Of a DNA stretch of 60,000 nucleotides, positions 26,431 through 40,430 are shown piece by piece. Location of the stretch: positions 22,222,577 to 22,282,576 of the forward strand of contig NC_092582.1 in NCBI RefSeq assembly GCF_037975245.1, read 5' to 3'. The notes under the pieces are model-generated. The model was not told the origin of the DNA and did no database searches. It was given only the letters and a program-made list of their open reading frames with translations. The first letter of the stretch is position 1; every line of letters begins with the position of its first letter. A program made the position numbers and the translations under genes. Source of the stretch: Apostichopus japonicus. Taxonomy: Eukaryota; Echinodermata; Holothuroidea; Aspidochirotida; Stichopodidae.

Positions 26431-28825
26431 GTTATTGAACCTACTACTAACAATAGGGCTTTATATTCTAACAGTTTTCCTCATTTTTGTTCGGAATGAT
26501 AACATTTGCTTTCCTTCACGAACCTTTACGTATAGGCTATTTAACATGTTTACCAATCAGGAACGGTTTAATTACCAATGCACCGACCCGCACCTCACTC
26601 CACCTCTCATCCTCCAACGCACCTCACTCCACCTCTCATCCCCCAACGCACCTCACTCCTCCTCTCATACTTCAAGGCACCTCACTCCTCCTCTCATCCT
26701 CCAATACACCCCACTTCTCCTCTCATCCTCCAATACACCTTACTCCTCCTCTCATCCCCCAACGCACCTCACTCCTCCTCTCATCCTCCAATACACCCCA
26801 CTTCTCCTCTCATCCTCCAATGCACCTTACTCCTCCTCTCATCCCCCAACGCACCTCACTCCTCCTCTCATCCTCCAATACACCCCACTCCTCCTCTCAT
26901 CCTCCAATACACCTTACTCCTCCTCTCATCTTCCAATGTACCTCAGTCCTCCTCTCATCCTCCAATGCACCTCACTCCTCCTCTCATCCTCCAACGCACC
27001 TCACTCCACCTCTCATCTTCCAACGCACCTCAGTCCTCCTCTCATCCTCCAATGCACGTCACTCCTCTCATGCATCATGCATCCAATAATGGGGGGGGGG
27101 GGAGGCACGGAATGTCCGCAGTCTGGAATATTGCTGTGACTTCTGTCCACCCCACCCCCTTCAATATCCATCCTGTGCAGGGGTCACTGACCATTCACCG
27201 ATTTCCATACACACTTTCCTCGCAGCTATAGACCTGTTTAAGTGAAGTTGTTATGTTACGTAAGTTTTTATTAGCGGGAAGAATTCCAATGATTGTGAAC
27301 AAGTACAGAGTATTCACAACGTCGCACAACGAAAATGAGGTCGCTCTTGCTCATTTTATGTCGTGTTACACCATTGATCCCCATACCGGGTATGTTTGAA
27401 CATTCCCTTCATAATGTTTTGTCTTTGTCGGTGGGAATTAATACTTTTGAACATGAAATATGAAACGGTTTAGCCATTGTTGAATTCCACTTAGTTCTTC
27501 CGGGTTTAAGAAGTAATGTTCCAAACACTAAGTGTCTCAACAGGAGAACCAGACAAGCTGTCTATGCAAGGGGTCGTCTTCGATTTCCTTTATTGATCCA
27601 GATATATACAGTTCGGGGACAAGCCAACTTCGGACTCGCGATAGCCGGTTAACCGTGCAAAAATAAACCGGTTAAGTGGTTTAAAAAAAAAAAAAAAATC
27701 CCTATATTAAACGACAGACGCAGGTTTGGTTCTTTCTATTTTACAACATTGCCTTAAGTCCCACCCCCTCCCCCGCCTCCCACTCCTCATACGGAGGCAT
27801 ATGCTGTCAGAAGAGAGGGAATTTCCTTCTTTAGTCAGTAGTGTTAGGCCTATAGTTTGCCACTGTGAAGAACTTAGGCATAAAGATTAAAAACATGATG
27901 TAAAATAATAAATAAAAACAACAAATAAAACAGAAAAAGTAACACATTTTCGTAAGCGTTTGAGGAATCAAACAAAGAGAGTAAAGGCTGACTACTATTT
28001 TTTAATTCTTTGGAGATATGTTTTCCATAATTTATATCCTTGTTGAACATGATCATAAAATGAGATTCATTTGCAGCATTTTGTAAAATTTGGTTTGTGA
28101 AGTGGATACTTTTACAAATGATTAACTATACACCAATCATTGAGGTTCTTTTGTTTTATCTGCCTGCGGTCGAGATATGTATGCAGATATATAGAAACAC
28201 TTCTGCTATTTTTTGTTTGTTTGTTGCTACAGGTATATTTAACAGTGATCTCCAAACATTGATAGATGTTCTAATTTGGTCACAATTGACAGATTATTCC
28301 CAAGTTGGCGAAATAGTTTTAAGAAATTCTTTGACAACCGCGATTTAGATAAATTTGATAAAAATGCATCATGTCACCCAGAAATCGTTCTGTAATGTCA
28401 TTCTTATGACCTGTATCTATTATGACGACATTGAAATGAACTGGGGAATCTTCCAATCGCATCCATCTTAGAATTAATCTACACATTACATAAAGTTTCA
28501 TATCTCATACAAAAAAAAATTAAAAAAAGCTTCTGGTCCATTTATGTTAGTCTTTATCCTTTCAAATTTTTTGGGGGAGAATTTTATTTTTTTCTTTAGC
28601 AATTTTTTTTTTCTGATAATTTTCATTCTCAAGGTAGATTGACATGGTTTTACCTGCCAAAGGTGGTAAGGTTGGGCAAGGTGATCTTTTGTGATGTAAG
28701 ATTACCAATGGTGTGAAACTGATGACCTCGCATGGCCCTTTATACACACTGACATGTCTAATCCTCCTACACAGGCAGTCCCAGTCTATTGAACAACGCC
28801 ATATCGGCGTGAATATCGCCCCGGG
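26431..28825. repeat. 2.39-kb tandem duplication, copy 1
   Basis: This unit is followed directly by a second copy (28826-31220). The right end of each copy (...GAATATCGCCCCGGG) and the left end of the next (TTATTGAACCTAC...) define a clean head-to-tail junction at 28825/28826. By eye I found two differences over about 2394 bp: a G-run of 12 against 13, and T28757 against C31152. The unit holds a 29-bp minisatellite at its left end, a G-tract and about 1.8 kb of AT-rich DNA. No gene is recognised in it. It is either a very recent duplication or an assembly artefact. Confidence 0.95.
26580..27060. repeat. 29-bp minisatellite, about 16 copies (copy 1)
   Basis: The pyrimidine-rich unit is close to CACCTCACTCCTCCTCTCAT followed by CCTCCAAYG. 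The period of 29 bp is not a multiple of three, so each forward frame reads the same 29-residue cycle (TSLLLSSSN, TPPLILQ, HSSSHPP) and stays open. This explains the 200-254-codon open frames across the array; I do not call them genes. Strand asymmetry is almost complete, with purines only at a few A and G positions. Confidence 0.95.
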
Positions 28826-31220
28826 TTATTGAACCTACTACTAACAATAGGGCTTTATATTCTAACAGTTTTCCTCATTTTTGTTCGGAATGATAACATT
28901 TGCTTTCCTTCACGAACCTTTACGTATAGGCTATTTAACATGTTTACCAATCAGGAACGGTTTAATTACCAATGCACCGACCCGCACCTCACTCCACCTC
29001 TCATCCTCCAACGCACCTCACTCCACCTCTCATCCCCCAACGCACCTCACTCCTCCTCTCATACTTCAAGGCACCTCACTCCTCCTCTCATCCTCCAATA
29101 CACCCCACTTCTCCTCTCATCCTCCAATACACCTTACTCCTCCTCTCATCCCCCAACGCACCTCACTCCTCCTCTCATCCTCCAATACACCCCACTTCTC
29201 CTCTCATCCTCCAATGCACCTTACTCCTCCTCTCATCCCCCAACGCACCTCACTCCTCCTCTCATCCTCCAATACACCCCACTCCTCCTCTCATCCTCCA
29301 ATACACCTTACTCCTCCTCTCATCTTCCAATGTACCTCAGTCCTCCTCTCATCCTCCAATGCACCTCACTCCTCCTCTCATCCTCCAACGCACCTCACTC
29401 CACCTCTCATCTTCCAACGCACCTCAGTCCTCCTCTCATCCTCCAATGCACGTCACTCCTCTCATGCATCATGCATCCAATAATGGGGGGGGGGGGGAGG
29501 CACGGAATGTCCGCAGTCTGGAATATTGCTGTGACTTCTGTCCACCCCACCCCCTTCAATATCCATCCTGTGCAGGGGTCACTGACCATTCACCGATTTC
29601 CATACACACTTTCCTCGCAGCTATAGACCTGTTTAAGTGAAGTTGTTATGTTACGTAAGTTTTTATTAGCGGGAAGAATTCCAATGATTGTGAACAAGTA
29701 CAGAGTATTCACAACGTCGCACAACGAAAATGAGGTCGCTCTTGCTCATTTTATGTCGTGTTACACCATTGATCCCCATACCGGGTATGTTTGAACATTC
29801 CCTTCATAATGTTTTGTCTTTGTCGGTGGGAATTAATACTTTTGAACATGAAATATGAAACGGTTTAGCCATTGTTGAATTCCACTTAGTTCTTCCGGGT
29901 TTAAGAAGTAATGTTCCAAACACTAAGTGTCTCAACAGGAGAACCAGACAAGCTGTCTATGCAAGGGGTCGTCTTCGATTTCCTTTATTGATCCAGATAT
30001 ATACAGTTCGGGGACAAGCCAACTTCGGACTCGCGATAGCCGGTTAACCGTGCAAAAATAAACCGGTTAAGTGGTTTAAAAAAAAAAAAAAAATCCCTAT
30101 ATTAAACGACAGACGCAGGTTTGGTTCTTTCTATTTTACAACATTGCCTTAAGTCCCACCCCCTCCCCCGCCTCCCACTCCTCATACGGAGGCATATGCT
30201 GTCAGAAGAGAGGGAATTTCCTTCTTTAGTCAGTAGTGTTAGGCCTATAGTTTGCCACTGTGAAGAACTTAGGCATAAAGATTAAAAACATGATGTAAAA
30301 TAATAAATAAAAACAACAAATAAAACAGAAAAAGTAACACATTTTCGTAAGCGTTTGAGGAATCAAACAAAGAGAGTAAAGGCTGACTACTATTTTTTAA
30401 TTCTTTGGAGATATGTTTTCCATAATTTATATCCTTGTTGAACATGATCATAAAATGAGATTCATTTGCAGCATTTTGTAAAATTTGGTTTGTGAAGTGG
30501 ATACTTTTACAAATGATTAACTATACACCAATCATTGAGGTTCTTTTGTTTTATCTGCCTGCGGTCGAGATATGTATGCAGATATATAGAAACACTTCTG
30601 CTATTTTTTGTTTGTTTGTTGCTACAGGTATATTTAACAGTGATCTCCAAACATTGATAGATGTTCTAATTTGGTCACAATTGACAGATTATTCCCAAGT
30701 TGGCGAAATAGTTTTAAGAAATTCTTTGACAACCGCGATTTAGATAAATTTGATAAAAATGCATCATGTCACCCAGAAATCGTTCTGTAATGTCATTCTT
30801 ATGACCTGTATCTATTATGACGACATTGAAATGAACTGGGGAATCTTCCAATCGCATCCATCTTAGAATTAATCTACACATTACATAAAGTTTCATATCT
30901 CATACAAAAAAAAATTAAAAAAAGCTTCTGGTCCATTTATGTTAGTCTTTATCCTTTCAAATTTTTTGGGGGAGAATTTTATTTTTTTCTTTAGCAATTT
31001 TTTTTTTCTGATAATTTTCATTCTCAAGGTAGATTGACATGGTTTTACCTGCCAAAGGTGGTAAGGTTGGGCAAGGTGATCTTTTGTGATGTAAGATTAC
31101 CAATGGTGTGAAACTGATGACCTCGCATGGCCCTTTATACACACTGACATGCCTAATCCTCCTACACAGGCAGTCCCAGTCTATTGAACAACGCCATATC
31201 GGCGTGAATATCGCCCCGGG
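28826..31220. repeat. 2.39-kb tandem duplication, copy 2
   Basis: The second copy is nearly identical to 26431-28825. The offset is 2394 bp up to the G-run (29485-29497) and 2395 bp after it. After its last bases (GCCCCGGG) the sequence continues into unique DNA (ACCCCCCGACTGACG), where copy 1 instead re-enters the unit. Confidence 0.95.
28974..29454. repeat. 29-bp minisatellite, about 16 copies (copy 2)
   Basis: Same array as at 26580-27060, carried by the second copy of the 2.39-kb unit. Order and spelling of units appear identical, which is unusual for a minisatellite and argues for very recent duplication. Confidence 0.95.
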
Positions 31221-34053
31221 ACCCCCCGACTGACGAGTAAAGCCGAACGTATATAAGACTATAGAGAGAAGGGAATAATATGGGTAGGCCTGTATCCAGC
31301 AAGAAAAATACGACCAAGTTTTGTCACCTTTTGAAAAATTGAACAACATTTAAAAAAATACATTTTTTTATACATCGAAAAAGGGATTACATCCAAAAAG
31401 AAAACTTGACAATCGTTCCTATTCAATAACAAAAACCGGCAAAGAGAGAAATAAGGCTAGCAGTTTTACTATGACGGCTTAGCTTCGAGCCAAACGAACC
31501 AAAAGGAAAAAAATCCATGTTTGAGATATTATTTTGGGTTCACTTGAACTGTATTCATTTGCGACTGTAAAATAACAAAATGAACTGTTTACCTTACGAT
31601 GACGTCATACCGACTCAGCAGTGGCTGGTACGTGATGCGTACAACAATATGACTTTTGCCGACAAAGGGTCAAAGGTCATACGTGAACCTCTTTTCCCCT
31701 TTTTTATTTCTTCAACAAGAGCACTGACAAATCTGTTCCCAGGGAACAGCAAGCAAGGGTGATCCTAGCTCATGTATCTATACACAGAAAATTCTATTTT
31801 TTCAGGTGGAAGCTACATAAGCATAGGAGATTTTTTTTTTTTGGTTAAAAGTATTAGAGTAAAATATTGTACATGAGAAAGGGGCGGACTGCAGTGAAAA
31901 AGGAGCGATTGGAAGTCTTGTGGTCACTATACAGAATGAGAAGACCCTGTGGCGGGCTTCTGAGTCATAGTAAAAAAATTAATAATAATAACGAAAATTG
32001 CTTTGATCTTTCTTAAGTTTGAAACTGTAATGGTTAGCTCTTCATGGCAGTACAGCTTACAGTCAAAAAGTAATGTTATTATATGCGATACACATGAATG
32101 TAACTTAAACTGACACCGGTATTAGAAGTGAAAAAGGTTGGGGCGGGGGAGGGTGATATGATTGGACATCAAGCGGCTGTGAGGATTTGAAAACAGTCAT
32201 ATGACTAGGGTTCATTGTCCAAGCAAGTTTGAAATAGGGCAGAGAAGAAATTAAACAAAGAAATATGAAAAAAATCAATGAATTTCGTAAGATTTATATA
32301 CACCATTTCTTTGTTGTTTGCTAATATGAAGAGGACTGCTTAATGTCAAATCGGATGTAGACCTCGTTCACAACTACGGCCTTCCACCTCCAACCCCCCC
32401 CCCCCCACATCCGAAAATAGGGGACATACGAAAAACGAACGTTTTTCAAGGGATATTTAATTGAAAATTTAAAGTTCCGTTTTAATTAACTTGTGTCAGG
32501 AATCCGTTAGATATTTACCAAGGAATTGCTTTGTAGTATTTCTTGGTAGGTGCTTGGAATATTTTACTAATGTGGTAAGCTACATTAAAGTGTTATTTTA
32601 GTAATCGTCGTAGGAAAACAAAATGTGTATTAATCTAGATTGTGGGGTCGTAGATTTATAGGCATGCCGAACTTGCAGAAGGGTGCACCCGTGTGGGAAG
32701 AGGGGGGCAAGTGTGGTGGTACATGGGGTCGACAAGGAGCAGGATACCCGATAATGGGTTGTATATAGTCCCAATTTCCAACGACAAAGCAGTTTCTGTA
32801 TATTATTGGGGGAGGTGCACTGTAACAATGAACAACGTACCCGTTTACGTCACTATAAATGTCATGTTTTGTTGTTTTTACAAGGAAAAGGATGGCAAAA
32901 AGCACACTTTGTAAAGTGTTTTTGGCAAACCAACTATATCATACACAATAACATTTTTACTAAATTTCGTTCAAATTTAATCGTGGATTTTTATACAATT
33001 TCTGATTTACAGAAAATGTAGGCCTATATATAGGTTAATTTGTTTGTGGATATTGTCATTTTGCTGTTATTTTGTGGAATCATTCTTAAGGTTATAACAA
33101 TAATTCCTGTTTATTCTTAACGCTATTTTTCAACAAAAAAATTCAGGTGTTACGTAATAACCCAGTTGCTGTATAGGCCATGCAAAGTGGAAGGCAGAAC
33201 TATGGCAGTACATTAATTTTGAGCGCCCTCGATACCATCAAAATAACAACGATTGTAAATTAGTACGGTAATTTATGAAGTTGACGGCCCAAATATTCTT
33301 GATATTTTACGTCTGATTTTAGTAAAAAATACTGATGATTTTAACCCCAAGAGTGTGCTTCCATTATGTTTCCCTGGATTTTCTTTAGCTTGATCTTTTG
33401 TTTGATTCAAGTTTAGTTTTTTTAAATCATTTTCTTGCTTGTTTTTGATAATTTAAACTCAGATAGATACATGTGTTAGTTCAGGGATTTTTACATTCGT
33501 CGGAGCTATCTTTCTAAGGTCCTTACTTCAGATACAAACAATAGCCTAGCCGGGTGTTGAAAATATTACATGACATTTTCCATTTTGGTTTCCTATTGTT
33601 CACGTCATTTATTTGACAAATTAATGAAGGAATATTAGACACCACCCTTCCCCCACCTCACCCCCCCCCCCCACACACACATAACACTCCAAAACTTGAC
33701 GTGCACTTTAATTTACCGAAACGTTAAGCCCTTCCACTTATCGTTCCAGTCGTTTCAGGGATGGCACCACAAAGTTACAAGCAACTTATATCAAAAAGTT
33801 CAACTTAATTTTGAGCAATCATAGAAAAACCGGCAATGCTCAAAATAACAAAAATTCCCGATGCGGAAACAAACACAGTTGGTATTTACAGAAACCGAAA
33901 CCGGAAAAATGCGATATAAGAAGAAGGAAACAATGAATGTTAAGGTCATGAGTAAAGGTGACAAACAAAATGAAAAGAAAAGAAAAAGAAAAAAAAACAA
34001 AAGAAATAAATACTTGTATATAGCCTTTGAATCTCCGACCGATCTAGGCGTGA

Positions 34054-34079
34054 GCTTACCTGCGGATAGGCAGGTAAGC
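34054..34079. promoter_or_regulatory. perfect 10-bp dyad with two CAGGTA sites
   Basis: GCTTACCTGC, a 6-base spacer, then GCAGGTAAGC. Each arm holds CAGGTA/TACCTG, the E2-box core bound by ZEB and Snail-type zinc fingers in animals. As RNA it would form a strong hairpin. It lies about 330 bp before the ATG noted at 34408. Function is inference. Confidence 0.4.
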
Positions 34080-34407
34080 GCGGTGCGTTATTAGAAAGGT
34101 AATTTGACGTGTAATTTAAGCCCAGTATCGCGTTATCAAGTAGTTACATACAATACCATACTCCACGACAGTGCAATTGCTCAAACTTAAAGGTTACATA
34201 TTGAATCCCAGCTATCGTGTAACGGCACGAATGTAACATAAGGCCTAGCTTGACATTCCGAGAAAACTGGGCACAGAGAGGCTGTTGGGAGAAGCAAGCC
34301 GTTGATAAAACGGTAGACTGATGCGATATGACAACTCCCGCTCCGCATACAGACATACAGATAGAAAGTGTCCGGTACGAACACTCGGTGTGATATTATA
34401 AAACAAA

Positions 34408-34473
34408 ATGGCGGCCGAGGCAGACGGGAGCCTGAAGGCACGGACCCCTACCAGTTTCGAAGATTGGTCTTGA
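34408..34473 (+). CDS. short open frame after an ATGGCGGCC start in GC-rich DNA
   Basis: ATGGCGGCCGAGGCAGACGG opens a 21-codon frame (MAAEADGSLKARTPTSFEDW, then S and stop). AAAATGGCGGCC is also a textbook YY1-type promoter motif. Base composition here is clearly unlike the flanks. It could be a first exon, an upstream ORF in a 5' UTR, or only a promoter-proximal YY1 site for a plus-strand gene. Possible donors downstream are GTAGGC near 34502 and GTATGT near 34538. I do not recognise the peptide, and no following exon was found. Confidence 0.22.
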   Translation: MAAEADGSLKARTPTSFEDWS

Positions 34474-35127
34474 CAAGACCCCGCAGCGAGCCCATTCTGT
34501 GGTAGGCTGGTGACTGACAGGTCCTATCACAGTTTTGGTATGTATCTGAATGGGTTAGGTTTCATAACCAGATGCATATCGAAGCACATCGTCCCAAAGT
34601 TAAAAATATTTCAAATTATATGAAATTACTTTCTCATGTTTTTACTTTTCTTCATTTAACGTACATGGGGAAATGTTGTATTTTGATATATGATGTATGT
34701 TATTCATCATGTTAGAGTGTGGAAGCGTTAGGTTAGCCTTTTTTTGCTGTTGCCAGTGGCTATATAGCATTTTGTGCAGTTTACCGTACTTTGTGCATTT
34801 TGTGTATAGTATGAAGGTCGAGATGACGAGATCTATATGAAATGAAAAGATTTATTCAAAACTGCATCACGTTCGCGTTTAGTGTGGCTATTGTGGAACG
34901 TACCGGAGAGAAGCTAGCTCAGGTATGACGTCACGTGGAGTAACTGGAACACATACAGATAATCTTATTAACAAACATACATATCACAGAGAGCTTGCTG
35001 AGATTCAAGGAGGGCCAGTCCTATATATTCTTCGTCCTATTCAGCCTATATACGCGTGGTTGTAGCTCCACTCCATGACCTATACGTTACCAATATGTGT
35101 AACATGAAACACATTGCAGGCTTATTA

Positions 35128-35144
35128 TATATATATACATATGA

Positions 35145-35177
<33 letters not shown>

Positions 35178-35178
35178 C
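35128..35178. repeat. (AT)n/(AC)n microsatellite
   Basis: Two AT runs flank a short AC run. Confidence 0.9.
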
Positions 35179-38100
35179 ACCAATAGCAACCACTATTTTT
35201 GTATGAGATATATGGTCATACACGAAACCATATACTACAAGAAGTTTATGTGCATGGATGGGGGGGGGGGGGGGAGCGGTTCCTTCAAAGAATGTCAGAA
35301 TACCAGAGAAGCTATTTTCTCTCTTACTCACCTCACCCCCACAAAACCAGTATAACCTCGATGATGTCATCATTATAGAATTTCAAATTTCATTTAAAAT
35401 ACTCTTGATCCTTTCATCTTCTTTAGTATACATTTGGGCCGCAGTTGGAACTGAGGGCTAACTGAGGGCTAATGATACACGTCATCTTGTTCCGAACAAA
35501 ATGACAGGTGAAATTAACCAACCAGGCGCAACCGCGTATACTTCTACCCCCCTCCCCCACCCGGCCGAAGAAAACTTACCCCATCCCCGCTGACAGAAAT
35601 AACATTGCAATAAGTTCCTGGTGTAAAGTACATTTAATATAAAGTATGTACGGTGCAACCTAAACAGTTGAAAACTCTTCAACATTGTTTCCAAAGCTGC
35701 AAATTACAGCGCCATTTTGCATCTAAGCACCGCCCTATTTACTCGAAAGTTTCCCCTAGAACCACTTCACGAGGACGACGTTAAATCTTAGTCCCCCAAA
35801 CCAGAAATGGTGATTGCTCTCACGCTAACAACCGGGAACCATAATGCAAGACAAATGGTTATTTTGTTGGATTAGATTAAGAGGAAGGGTTGACCCTCCC
35901 CTCCTCCCCGTGCCACCCATTCCTATTGCTTTCTCTGCCGTCAGGTAAAAGTCCTGTTCAAATGGTTGACATCAGTACTTGTGTGGAGAAGCAACCTACT
36001 TTCTATATTCATCAAACATTCATGACGTAACTTGACGTGTATAAGTATAATGTAACGTGTGCAAAACAGTGTTATTTTGTCAAATTGAAAATTAACTCCT
36101 CACCATGTTTTTTTTTGTGTGTGTGGAATATTTGTCATACTTAACAAAGCGTAAAATCATTAACATATCATTTCCTATACTTAGGGATTCTCATATTCAA
36201 TATCAAGTGTTGAAATTGATGTAAACCAATATACGTACCAAAAACCTGTGACCCGGATATTTGGTTTCAAGCTGACTCCTGAATATTCAAATGATCTCTT
36301 TTCTTCTTTTGGTGCTATTCGAGAAACCTGAAAAGAATTAAAACAATTCCACATTTTTTTTTATTCTGAAGTTATGTCCGATAACTAAACAATAAATATA
36401 TATATATACACACATGCATTAACAAATTCCTAGATTATTGACAGTAAAATTTACATTTTCTTCAAGAGTTTTGAGTTCCATTCTGAAGTGGGATACTCGA
36501 TATATTTCTTCAATCGTTTGGTGCAGCCTACTTTCCGTTACCATGGAAATAACATGTGCATATATTCCTGTGTAAATCACTGCATGCACTGCAACAGTAC
36601 ACATGTAATCAACATTATGTTGAAAAAAATGTTTGAAAAAAATGTCGGAAGATTTATTTACAGTTTTGGAGTTTGACATCGACATCCATAGTTCAAGCAA
36701 GCTTACATGAATTCTGCGCATCGGATCTGAGGGATGGGTGCTGTGGGAGGGGAAGGGGGGGGGGGTTTCGTGGCTTGGTCTTTGATGAAAGTTCCTTGTC
36801 GTTTATCAAAAGGTTAACGGGCGCTGGTGTAACTAATGAAGTGCACTGGTGTGTGATCCATCCGCACCTTTCCACAATTTTATTCACACTTATTAAAGTA
36901 ACCCAAGACAAAAATTTCAAACACTCATTCCTCACGTCTCTATATAGTTCCCTTTCCTACATATGTGAACGATTTGCCCCTTCATCCAGTCATCATTTTT
37001 TTCCTCACTTAACTGATAATTTTGCAGTTTATTTCAAAACCAGTTGATCTATCGAGATATCTTTTCTTACCCCCCAAAAGTGGTTTCTTTCTCTACCAAG
37101 ACAAAAAAGAAGGTCGGGTGACGAAGCTCTTGACTATATCTTAACCAAAACACAAAACTCTTTTATGATAGAAAATTGAGCATATTTGAAACAATATTGT
37201 TGCCGAAAGAAGAAATCGTCTCATGGAATGTCATCGAGTCCGTGTTTGACTACTTGAAAATCTGAAACAGTTTGAAGCTCTGTTGATTGGTGTAATTTAT
37301 ATAGGCTATTTGGGAGGAAGGAGGAGGCGGCACGATAAAGAAGTGTCTCTATTTGGTAGATCAAATAAAAATATAAATAAATTAAGGAGAGAAAAAACAG
37401 AGAGGTTTGTCATTTTTAAGCCCGTGAATTTTGGTACTTGATTTTTTTTTTACATTAATTTGCACCCACATGTACAGACAGAAAACACTTATAGAGCAAT
37501 CAAAACAATTTAAATGAATAATATGTTGAACGGCGTTCCATGAAAGTCGGTCTAAAGGTAAGACCCAATCAAGGTCGCAAAGAAATAGGGGAGTTCATAA
37601 AAAAATATTACCAAAAAGGGTGAGTGTTAATTTTATTAACTAAGTACCGTATATAAGTATAGAATGGGCATGGATGGACGAGTGCAAAATGTGTATTAAA
37701 TTACTGTTTGAATAATACTGCGCAATACTTTCGAATAGAATATTCAATACCAATGAGTCATTATTTAAATGAAGTATGACGTCTTCTGAAAGGCACCGCT
37801 CATGACGTCATCGATCATCGACGTCACTATTCAGATTGGATGTACCGTACGTACATATGGAAGCCAAACAGCTCAACACAGCTGGCGTTGCTATGGGTTA
37901 CAGTTCTGCTTAGCCAACGAATTCCCCCACCTAAGATCTCCAGTCTTATTTTGCACTACAGGTGAGGATAATCAATGCCCCCCCCCCCCCACTCACCCCT
38001 TGTCAACCACATTCAAAGGTAGATATGAGCACGACCTTGCATTTAGACCTATTTATAGACCTAATCTAAAGTCTAAATATGCCTCAGAATATAACATTTG

Positions 38101-38810
38101 ACAAGTTTTTTTTCTGGGGGAGGGGAGGCTACTAGAAACCCCATCTACACGGGAGTCGGCTTCAACGACGAGGCATCACCCTCTCCTTTATAAAATCTTG
38201 GAGCCAGCCTTGCTTTAAATTTCAAACCATATAGCGAAGACAGTATAAAGCGAAGATATATCATGTAGGTCACGCATTATCCTTTAGATTTAGATGTTTA
38301 TATGGGTTCATTAACAACACACTACGTCACACAATTGTTCATTGGTGTACTTAGAATGTTAGCATGTCCTCAAAACACTATCATCATGACAGTAGGACTA
38401 CACTATGGACGGTAGTGAGTGAAATTATGTATCAACCAATGTACATAATGTTGCCATTTGGTCTGTCGGTTGGTCAGTATATAAAGCAGTCTATGGATGT
38501 TATATATACATATATCTGCATGATTATAAAAATAGGTCGATGGGTAGGGAAGGGGGGGGGGGCTTTATCTGCATTTTGGGGGCAGAAGTTATTTAACTTC
38601 CTCTGAAAAAAAGGACAACTTCTGGATGATTGATCATTACCGGACAAAGAATCCTGCCAAATCAGTCCTTCAGTCGGTTGCCAAGGGAACTGAAACTTAT
38701 CTGCGATATATACACTACAGTTATGGTCAAATATAGTTCGTTCTACATGAACCCTAATCACAAGTCATGTCGTCGCAGACCGTGTAAACTTAAACCGCGC
38801 CCGCGAACAA

Positions 38811-38851
38811 ATATATATATATATATCTTTATATATATATATAATATATAT
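38811..38851. repeat. (AT)n microsatellite
   Basis: Two AT runs separated by CTTT and a short TAATA interruption. Confidence 0.88.
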
Positions 38852-39307
38852 CTATCAAATAGCCCTTTCAGTTAACATCGTATTAAGTAAAATCATTTAC
38901 TTTTCAAGTGATACATCCACCTCTCTCAACAAAACAGCGAGCGATATTTCGTGATCCACGCCTCCCGTTTCTCCCCGTTAGTTATATCATAACTCGATCA
39001 TATTTCTTTAATGGTTATTTTATTAAAATATCGAGATCGCACCCTACTTCTGTAACCCGACACTGCCGGTAGACTGGGCATAGAGTGCGCTTTGTGGGGG
39101 TCCCTATGGGTCAACATTATATAATATACCCTGTACTTTACTACTGCAGGATCTGTTGAGGTTGCTGCCTGACCTTATAATTAACTTATCTTACAAACTT
39201 AATTAACATTTTTGACTTGTGACGGCGTAATGTGCCGGCCACTAGGAATTACGAGTGGCCTGTTCATATATGTATATATATAAATCTATACGTGTTATTC
39301 TTCCTTT

Positions 39308-39327
39308 GTTATGCAAATGAGCATAAC
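39308..39327. promoter_or_regulatory. POU octamer ATGCAAAT inside a dyad
   Basis: GTTATGCAAATGAGCATAAC contains a consensus octamer (ATGCAAAT) and is a 7-bp inverted repeat (GTTATGC/GCATAAC) around a 6-bp centre. This is the kind of site a POU dimer could bind. Chance is possible in 60 kb. Confidence 0.3.
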
Positions 39328-40029
39328 GCTTGACACTGTAACGCCTGTTGGATAGCAGAATCTATTTGGTTATGTGTCCGCAAGATTACAGGTCATGAAT
39401 ATGCCGTAATTTTTAAAATGAAAACGATGAACGTGTATCATTATAACAATAGCTGCATCAAGAATTTCTTATATTTTTTGTTATATCTGAGATGATGTTT
39501 TATAGTTCTAAATGATGACTCGTCTTTCAGTATTATTTTTCACATTGTGATTTTCACGGTTTAAATATTGAACATTGTATAAACTATACGAAATGTATAC
39601 ACACAGTGACCTAGACTATAGTCAAGGAAATTTACTTAGTGAAGTTCGGTAAAAATTCGGGAGTCCATGTCACTTAATTTTAATCTTATTTATTTTTACT
39701 TTTAATTTTAAAATAGAAAATTTAAAAATTCAATATGTAGGGAAATACAAAAACTTTGATAAACATAAAAAAAATTGTTGTTTTTAATAAATGAATCCTT
39801 ACTTCCGAGAAAAAGTAAGAAAGAAAAATCAAGATTCGCCCTATAGTTGCAAGTCACAAAGACAGGTAGGCATGTTTACCTATAAGTATATACAAGTGCA
39901 GGGTTTCATTCGCAATGCTGAATAAATTATGTATAGAAAAATGCAGTTCTATATCTTTATCTACCGATTTATCTGTCGGCAGCAGTATATGTCAATCTAT
40001 ACCAATATATCTGTGTCGGTATATTTATA

Positions 40030-40430
<401 letters not shown>

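Noticed and set aside
26375-27231. Open frames of 200-254 codons rich in Ser, Pro, Leu, Thr and His, and their twins at 28829-29640
   Set aside because: All come from the 29-bp minisatellite. Because 29 is not a multiple of three, every forward frame cycles through the same peptide and stays open. No start, domain or splice support.
30957-31349. Minus-strand frame of 130 codons across the right end of the 2.39-kb duplicate
   Set aside because: It spans a duplication junction, and in copy 1 the matching frame is cut. No known motif, so most likely chance.
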